Origin: Paraphysomonas bandaiensis
Taxonomy: Eukaryota; Chrysophyceae
Assembly (NCBI GenBank): GCA_965644295.1
Contig: CBFFRP010000335.1
Coordinates: 1-64,000, forward strand
Direction: 5' to 3'
DNA length: 64,000 nucleotides
The notes below the pieces were generated by a model. It saw nothing but the letters and a program-made list of their open reading frames with translations, did not search any database and was not told the origin of the DNA. Within the stretch, counting starts at the first letter, position 1; every line of letters begins with the position of its first letter. This document shows, one piece after another, positions 58,465 through 64,000 of the stretch. A program made the translations under genes and the position numbers.

Positions 58465-58655
58465 CGTATTTTTTGCAATAGGCGTCAGGAATCAGCACCA
58501 GATACTAAGTAGCTAGACGAAAACTAGTTAAGTTAGATAGACTTCTACCTGTAACTAACTAGTACAAATTCTATCCTACTATATAACGCTACGAAAGCTG
58601 CTTGTGCGTCGCCGCAAGCACAAAGGTGCAACCACTTTCATTTTTTTAGGACTTT
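58465..58655 (-). repeat. Solo arm of the fold-back family
   Basis: Plus strand reads TTTTTGCAATAGGCGTCAGG, TAGCTAGACGAAAACTAG, ACTTCTACCTGTAACTAACT and then the structured module at 58591-58640 (ACGAAAG ... CTTTC). It belongs to the same outer-part subfamily as 40.8 and 14.8 kb. The inner arm is absent; sequence after 58655 is unrelated. Confidence 0.75.
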
Positions 58656-58749
58656 GTGGAGGTCCAGGATTCTGAATTAGTGAGTCGAGTGTACCGAGCC
58701 TGAGAACACATGGTTGAGGGGGTGGATTGGGACGCCGTCGTGTCTGAAG

Positions 58750-59097
58750 ATGGCGAGGGCCGTAACTGTGTTGGGCCTGGGGCAGAGAATAGCTGGCGGA
58801 GGCTGTTTTCAGTATTTAGTGCAAGTAGTACTGATCTATCTATACTACACAACCTCCCCCATACATATTGTAGTCTTATACAAATATTTCATTCAACATA
58901 CAAATAGGTCTTTCCCGACTGTACATTCTCCGCATTACCATTTACAAACCAAGTTCTTCTCTGTTCACAGTCAGTATCAGAGCGGTACAATGAGAAGGCT
59001 GACGGATCGTTATGGTGTGCATGTCCTTATGATCATCTTCTGCCTGTTGACCGCCGCATACTGCACATCCATACGGAATGATCTAATTAAAAAATAG
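58750..59097 (+). CDS. Possible small single-span membrane protein (62 aa)
   Basis: Two exons (58750-58811 and 58971-59097) join in phase with a 159-bp intron. The predicted protein has a basic, uncharged-rich N-terminus (MARAVTVLGLGQRIAGGGCF) that resembles a mitochondrial leader, a basic RRLTDRYG, one hydrophobic span (VHVLMIIFCLLTAAYC) and a Lys end. Size and layout fit a small inner-membrane subunit, but I do not recognise the family. The intron is longer than most here, so the first exon could be wrong and the gene could simply start at the ATG at 58990. Confidence 0.35.
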   Translation: MARAVTVLGLGQRIAGGGCFQYLVQVVLIYLYYTTSPIHIVVLYKYFIQHTNRSFPTVHSPHYHLQTKFFSVHSQYQSGTMRRLTDRYGVHVLMIIFCLLTAAYCTSIRNDLIKK

Positions 59098-59368
59098 GGA
59101 TTTTTAACAAGAAAACTGGTCGCTATAGTGCAGGAATACCATAGATAGTACCTATTTTTCTATAGTATATTCCTCCTCAAAAACACCACTGTCTGGTTGC
59201 ACTAAAATTAATGGAGGTTATGTATGTACGTGTGTATGTATGTATAGCAGTGTATGTAGGCATGTATGCTGGTTAAGTATGCAGGTACTAACTATGATCA
59301 CTGATAGTGCGTAGAGGCATATAGTGACACTGACAGCATTCAGATCAGATCAGATCAGATAAACTATT

Positions 59369-60301
59369 ATGTTTCTGGTTCGTAATTTAGGAGTGGCCAA
59401 GCAACAGAGAGTGTCTGGTAGCGCTATCTGCAGAGGGTTTGCTAGACTCAATGCTCCGCATGAAAATTTTATTACGAATGAGTTCATTGAGGCGGCATCC
59501 GCTCGACTATTAAGAGACAAGAAGACACGTGTAACGGATGTTAATCAGTTTCTTACTCTGTTTCGGTCTGAAATGAACTCTTCCAATTACATCAATTTCT
59601 TGGAGCGGTGCGGACGGCGCAAAATTCTCCAACCGAATCACGTGTTCGCTATAGGGAACGGCTTATTGTATTGTAAAGATGAGAACCCTGTTAGTTTAAA
59701 TGAGATTGACAAATTGTTTCAGTCTCTTGGGTATATGTCAGCTAAACATCGATCCACGCGAGCGCTTTTAGTTGCCACGTCATTCAAGCTGAAAAATAGC
59801 GACAACGCTCTAACTGGTGCACATATTGGTAAATATATTAATGCACTGAGAGATATGCGAAGTGGTCATCCCGAAGTACGCGAACTGCTTGAAGTTTTAA
59901 CTGAAAAAATTGCTGGCAGCGATGATAAACTCACGGCACACGATGCTACTCTAGCACTCTCTGGGTTGCAGTGTTTAAGTAGTGAATACGCAGAAGTAAG
60001 ATCAATGGTCCGCGAGCTCTCATCTAAGCTGAGCCAAGCATGCGAAGGAAAGTTGAACAACGAACAGTTTATTACTGTCATGCTGGGAATTCGGCGTCTT
60101 AGGAACGATCATACCGAAGTTCAGAACCTTTTACAAGCATTGATGATGCGTGTTGATACTGAAGCACAGGATGTTGTAAATGCCCATCAATGTAGGGAAG
60201 CACTTTCTGTCGCAGAAAATGTTGTAGTCCACAAAAGTGATGGTACGGAGGAACTTCTTGCGCACTTGAACCGAATTCTATCGACACTCACGTCAGAGTA
60301 G
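59369..60301 (+). CDS. Putative mitochondrial helical-repeat protein
   Basis: An intronless 310-aa protein. The start MFLVRNLGVAKQQRVSGSAI is basic and amphipathic with no acidic residue, as in a mitochondrial presequence. Residues 120-280 hold about four helical-hairpin repeats of 37-38 residues with the pattern ALxxLxxLxSxxxEVRxLLxxLxxK (for example NALRDMRSGHPEVRELLEVL, then LSGLQCLSSEYAEVRSMVREL, then MLGIRRLRNDHTEVQNLLQAL). This pattern resembles repeat proteins in stramenopiles and other algae presumed to bind organellar RNA (PPR/OPR-like), but the family name is uncertain. A (GATCA)n run, CAGATCAGATCAGATCAGAT, lies just before the start (59341-59360). Confidence 0.65.
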   Translation: MFLVRNLGVAKQQRVSGSAICRGFARLNAPHENFITNEFIEAASARLLRDKKTRVTDVNQFLTLFRSEMNSSNYINFLERCGRRKILQPNHVFAIGNGLLYCKDENPVSLNEIDKLFQSLGYMSAKHRSTRALLVATSFKLKNSDNALTGAHIGKYINALRDMRSGHPEVRELLEVLTEKIAGSDDKLTAHDATLALSGLQCLSSEYAEVRSMVRELSSKLSQACEGKLNNEQFITVMLGIRRLRNDHTEVQNLLQALMMRVDTEAQDVVNAHQCREALSVAENVVVHKSDGTEELLAHLNRILSTLTSE

Positions 60302-60639
60302 GGTGCTTAGATCTAAAAAACTATTTCCACATATCAAATTACGTTTTCTTAGTGTATACTGGTCTCAGAGTATGTATATTATATCTGTGTCATATTTCTG
60401 TTTCTTGTTAATCACTAATTTCAAGACAGTAAGGACGTTGATTTTTTATTTTGAGCTATTGTGACAATCATTTCACTATTTTATCGATTCGATTGCAGCA
60501 TCCATGTCGCAATTATTTTAATTGACTTCAGGCTATTATCGAACGATATTGATTGCAAATAGTACCAGAGCTAACCTTCATTGTATCGAACCAACATATC
60601 AAAACTAAAAGAACATTGGATAATATTAGAGTAGTGAAT
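60302..60639. other. 3' spacer of the helical-repeat gene
   Basis: AT-rich 338 bp with no gene or recognised repeat. It holds the 3' end of the transcript; a fold-back element begins at its right edge. Confidence 0.4.
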
Positions 60640-62357
60640 ACCTTAATACTAGCAGTTAGCAGTAGGCGTGTAAGGGTCAGAACTAATTTAGCATCTCAAT
60701 TTAACTACTATAACTAGTTCTACGAAAGCTGCTTGTGCATCGTACATCACTACAAACACCAAGGTGCAACCATTTTCGCTCTCCTGCTCAAATCATGTTG
60801 AGTTTTGCTGCTTGAGCAATTAAAAGCTGTAATTCTAAGGTATTGGAATTATGACCGTTAGTCGAAGAATACAGTGGTGGTTAACAGTATTATGAGAACA
60901 AACAATATGATAGCTACAGTAGTAATGAAACTGAATATAATATATTGATCATACAAGACAGTGACGATGTAAGATCGTACGTAGAGATTGCTCGTAGAGA
61001 TAACATGAAATTGATGTGAGAGAGAGAGATTGATTTTTAATCATTATAACAAGATTAATGAGTGAACACACGTCCAGTTAACATAACTTAGCAAATCATG
61101 CAATTGTGTCATAACTTGACAGAGCAAGCAGAATGATGATATTCTTGACAATTGCTGACATCAGGATTTTTGGGTCTTTAAGGTGACTAGCCCGGATGCT
61201 TAACTTCAGCAGGCAGCCCAACCCCGGATGCCTGTTTATTTGTCAAGGACGTCTACACAAGAGACACTTATATTAGTGTCCTTGTAGCACACAAACATTC
61301 GGCTATGCATACCCAAAACAATATCTGCTGTCTATAAATGCTGTTCACGTTAGTTTTCCGAAGCAATCTCTCCAGTACTTATCCCCCAGTACACCACATC
61401 TCACTATACACCACTATATACCATCTCACTATAGAACACTATACCATCTCACTATATATTCCATTATACCATCTCACTATACACCACTATATCATCTCAC
61501 TATATACTACTATACCATCTAACTATGCTAATATACCATCTCACTATACATCACTATATACCATCTCACTCTATACACCATTAAACCATCTCACTATATT
61601 ATACCACTGTACCACTACACTACGAAAAGGTGCGAGTCTTACTTTGTTGAGGGGTAACCATCCTTCAAATTTCAAAATGTCTGTTTTGGATACTAGAACC
61701 TATTAATAATTAATATTATTCTGTCTGGCAACACCACGAAAAGGTGCGAGTCCGACATTTTTGAAGGGGATCATATTAGATGCTGTATGTGCACATAATA
61801 TTTAATATTCCTATATATATTGAATACTGACCACCTCACAGCTAAGAATAATTTTGAGATACCATATTATTTAACCTCGATATTGTAGTTGAAACTATGG
61901 GATTGATCAAATCAAAAATAATTGTTTCTTCTATCACAAAGTTGAAATCTTAGTCACTCCTCGGAACAATGAAGTCATAGTAGTATGGCTAATCCTATGC
62001 AACATAGTTCAGGTGAGGCGGTGGGGCATTAAGCAAATTACTAATAGAGATATATATTCATGGACTGAAGTCTACCATATATAAGTAAGCCTTTAGGCTG
62101 TACTCTACACTATCTCTCCTAAAGTCAGCATATTTCAGGTTTATCTCCATTCTGCTTGCTCACTGCGTTTGCTTTGAGCGGTAGGGCGAAAGTGGTTGCA
62201 CCTTGGTGCTTGCGGCGACGTCAAAGCAGCTTTCGTAGCGTTAAATAGTAGGATATCAGAGTTTAACACTACTGGTTAGTTAAATTACGATGCTAACTTA
62301 GTTCTGACCCTTTCACGCCTACTGATAATATTAAGACATTCAGTACTAACACCGTCT
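60640..62357. mobile_element. Fold-back element locus 4, both outer ends present
   Basis: The left end (TAGTGAATACCTTAATAC near 60634, AGCAGTAGGCGTGTAAGG) and the right end (CCTTTCACGCCTACTGATAA, GACATTCAGTACTAAC near 62336) are inverted copies. Each is followed inward by the structured module (60724-60785 and 62186-62238). Only the left side carries the inner-arm blocks: GGATGCTTAACTTCAGCAGG, TGCCTGTTTATTTGTCA, ATATCTGCTGTC, CACGTTAG and TACGAAAAGGTGCGAG, at 61193-61640. A direct second copy of the CACGAAAAGGTGCGAG block lies at 61734. The right inner arm is lost. About 350 bp of other sequence (60800-61150) is inserted near the left end and a minisatellite at 61388-61620. No coding frame. 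Confidence 0.75.
61388..61620. repeat. Minisatellite of CATCTCACTATA-type units inside the fold-back arm
   Basis: About 12-15 degenerate units of 15-22 bp built from CACTATA and CCATCTCACTATA. It sits between the CCCCCAGTACACCACA and CTACGAAAAGGTG blocks, which are adjacent in the other copies, so it expanded or was inserted in this copy alone. Confidence 0.8.
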
Positions 62358-62740
62358 CCAGTATGTCTGAAAGAATTTCAGTGCAACGAAGGCCCTCATC
62401 AATGATGAATTCATCGATATTACGACCCTCAGGTTGAAATTTGTATTTAATCTAGAATGCGTTTTAGTTTTCTTGTCGAGGCACTTATCAGATACATGCG
62501 TAATACTGTTTTATAAAGTGTGAGGGGCTATACAACATATTCGAGAGATGGCTTTCAACAAAAATGCAGTGGCTCCCATCGTAACAGTAGAGACACAGAG
62601 TACAGATGAACCAAGACGATTGATACAATCCCTCGTTATTAAATTTCTACATAACAACCACTAAAGTACGTGAGATTGACGACAACAAATAGTAACTTCC
62701 ACAAAACATCATTTAAGTAGCACACATAGCAGACCCAACT
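62358..62740. other. Spacer, nothing recognised
   Basis: Non-coding sequence at the 3' flank of the SAM-ankyrin gene; no repeat similar to others in the window was found. Confidence 0.35.
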
Positions 62741-64000
62741 CTACTTTACACCATCATACGGAGTAAGTCCATCCACATTTTCTACTGTATCATCAGCTCC
62801 GTTCTGTATGAGGTACTCTGCAATTAAGCCTTCCTTATCAAACGACATTGCAAAATGAAGAGCGGTGTTTCCATGGGCATTTTGGTGATTAATGCTTGCA
62901 CCCCTTGCACACAACATTTCAACCATTCTTCTGTTAGAGTTTTGAGCTGCGACAAGCAATAAAGTATTTCCTTTTGAGTCTTCTGTGTCAATTGGAAATC
63001 CTACAATTATATATTGTTAACAACCTGAAATGTTGAAAAATAACGACGCACCAAGATTCAAAGATTCTTCTAAACGCTTCAATCGACCATTACGAGCTTG
63101 ACTGAACACTGTGTCCAAGTCAGGAACCCCGACCATACCCCGTCTCTTCTCTGCCAATTCCTTTGATACAAGATCATTTTTCAGATTACTAAACAGTTTG
63201 CTTACAATACCTCATGCTCCACTTGCACCTTCTGGGCTACTTCTTGCTGCGTTAATGGTTTCAACTTTTCTCTTGACACTATAATTTTTCGAACGTGCAG
63301 TTTGTGTTCAACGCCCAATACTTGTACAAGATCTTCTTCTCGTAGCTCCATTAAAAACGGTCCATCGACAGTAGCTTCACGAAATGCTGCACAATATTGC
63401 CCTAATGATAGTGTCTCCATCCACTTACACACATCATCAACGCTCCACATCGCAATATTTGAAGGCAGCGGAGCTGATTTCGCATGTTTAACCTCGCGTT
63501 CGGCTTTCTCAGCAGCCTACGCATATATAACTACATACTACAGTGTATACCTCACTACTTACCGCAAGCTCTGCCTTCTTCTTTTGAATGTTTAATGATA
63601 CAAAATCATCGGCACCAATATCAAGTTTTTTCATGCTAGGGAGATTCGCCGCGGTTGCTGCCGCTGCAGCTGCAGCGGCAGCATCGGCAGATGACGCAAC
63701 TGCTGCTGATGTAGTATCTGAATTCATATCCCTCAGTTGTTTCAACATATTTAAGGAACTAAAGTAAGACAAGCTCATCGACATAAACTGAAATTTCATT
63801 AGTTCCTCCGTTTGAGAAAACATAGCTGTTGATCTCTTCTCGTGCTCTTTAGCCTTTTGAGCAGTAGCCGTTGCTGCAGCCGCAGTCGTAGCGGTTGCAG
63901 TTTCTAGCTCAATACCTTTCTCTCTCAAGTCGTCTAGCTCTTGCTTTTGTTCTAACAAAAGTTGCATCAAGTTTTTCTGGAGACGTTTAAATTCTCTATC
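62741..64000 (-). CDS. SAM domain plus ankyrin repeat protein, 5' end beyond the window
   Basis: The last exons of a minus-strand gene: 64000-63563 (incomplete), 63516-63211, 63160-63052 and 63000-62741. The first has a helical start (FKRLQKNLMQLLLEQKQELD), an Ala/Thr-rich tract and an Ala-rich run (DAAAAAAAAATAAN). The second carries a SAM domain: MWSVDDVCKWMETLSLGQYC, then FLMELREEDLVQVLG and HKLHVRKII. The third links to ankyrin repeats: VFSQARNGRLKRLEESL, GNTLLLVAAQNSNRRMVEML, then GNTALHFAM, IQNGADDT and the end at VDGLTPYDGVK. Such proteins are scaffolds, and no catalytic motif is seen. The N-terminal part, possibly with another domain, lies past 64000. Confidence 0.85.

Noticed and set aside
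1-64000. CRISPR array, bacterial operon or prophage
   Set aside because: The intron-containing eukaryotic genes and absence of spaced direct repeats rule this out. The regular repeats are microsatellites or transposon arms.

Overview
This is a nuclear DNA window from a unicellular eukaryote. Most genes carry short GT-AG introns (commonly 45-60 bp, a few of 100-160 bp), all three stop codons are used normally, and the intergenic DNA is AT-rich and full of transposable-element debris. Two genes point to a flagellated cell: a Fused/STK36-type kinase and a Kintoun/PF13-type dynein-assembly factor. An EF-hand kinase of CDPK type and an organellar helical-repeat protein suggest a protist of the SAR/stramenopile kind. 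That placement is an inference, and no rRNA or tRNA gene was seen to test it.

Layout: 1-3.5 kb, 5'-truncated Ty1/copia element with a candidate 3' LTR; 3.6-4.7 kb, a short TIR element and a hAT transposase relic; 4.9-6.8 kb (-), CDPK-like kinase with a C-terminal CaaX box; 7.5-13.7 kb (+), Fused-type kinase of 1,794 aa; 14.8-15.9 kb, a complete fold-back element; 16.3-17.0 kb (-), unknown 202-aa protein; 17.7-27.7 kb (+), VPS13 (3,239 aa); 28.3-29.8 kb, copia debris and a second fold-back locus; 30.2-31.9 kb (-), PhyH-domain oxygenase; 32.9-34.0 kb (-), DUF262-like protein; 34.4-34.9 kb (+), CKS1; 35.5-36.8 kb, hAT-type element; 37.3-37.9 kb (-), secreted CHAP hydrolase; 38.5-40.3 kb (+), BIRC6-like ubiquitin-conjugating enzyme; 42.1-45.7 kb (-), glycosyltransferase joined to a methyltransferase-like domain; 46.0-46.6 kb (+), SYS1; 47.2-48.1 kb, a third fold-back locus; 48.4-50.5 kb (-), patatin/cPLA2-type phospholipase; 50.6-51.7 kb, a 1.1-kb (ACAT)n array; 51.8-54.6 kb (+), Kintoun; 54.9-55.3 kb, hAT relic; 56.1-58.2 kb (+), BRAP-type E3 ligase; 58.8-60.3 kb (+), a tiny membrane protein and a mitochondrial helical-repeat protein; 60.6-62.4 kb, the fourth fold-back locus; 62.7-64.0 kb (-), SAM-ankyrin protein cut by the window edge.

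The architecture is regular. Genes occur mostly as divergent pairs separated by a few hundred bp. The convergent 3'-3' spacers are 1.8-2.6 kb, and nearly all the mobile DNA sits in them or in other 3'-flanking spacers. The two long tetranucleotide arrays lie instead in divergent 5'-5' spacers. The most unusual sequence is a dispersed fold-back (long inverted repeat) family with at least six loci here. Its arms carry a compact module that can fold into a three-way stem structure, with a compensatory base change between copies.

Functionally the genes are housekeeping: membrane and Golgi traffic and lipid transfer (VPS13, SYS1, the glycosyltransferase), flagellum assembly (Fused, Kintoun), cell cycle and ubiquitin (CKS1, BIRC6-like E2, BRAP), calcium signalling (CDPK), and secreted or lytic enzymes (CHAP hydrolase, phospholipase). 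Exon models were built by hand from frame continuity and splice consensus. Where total length and phase close exactly I say so.
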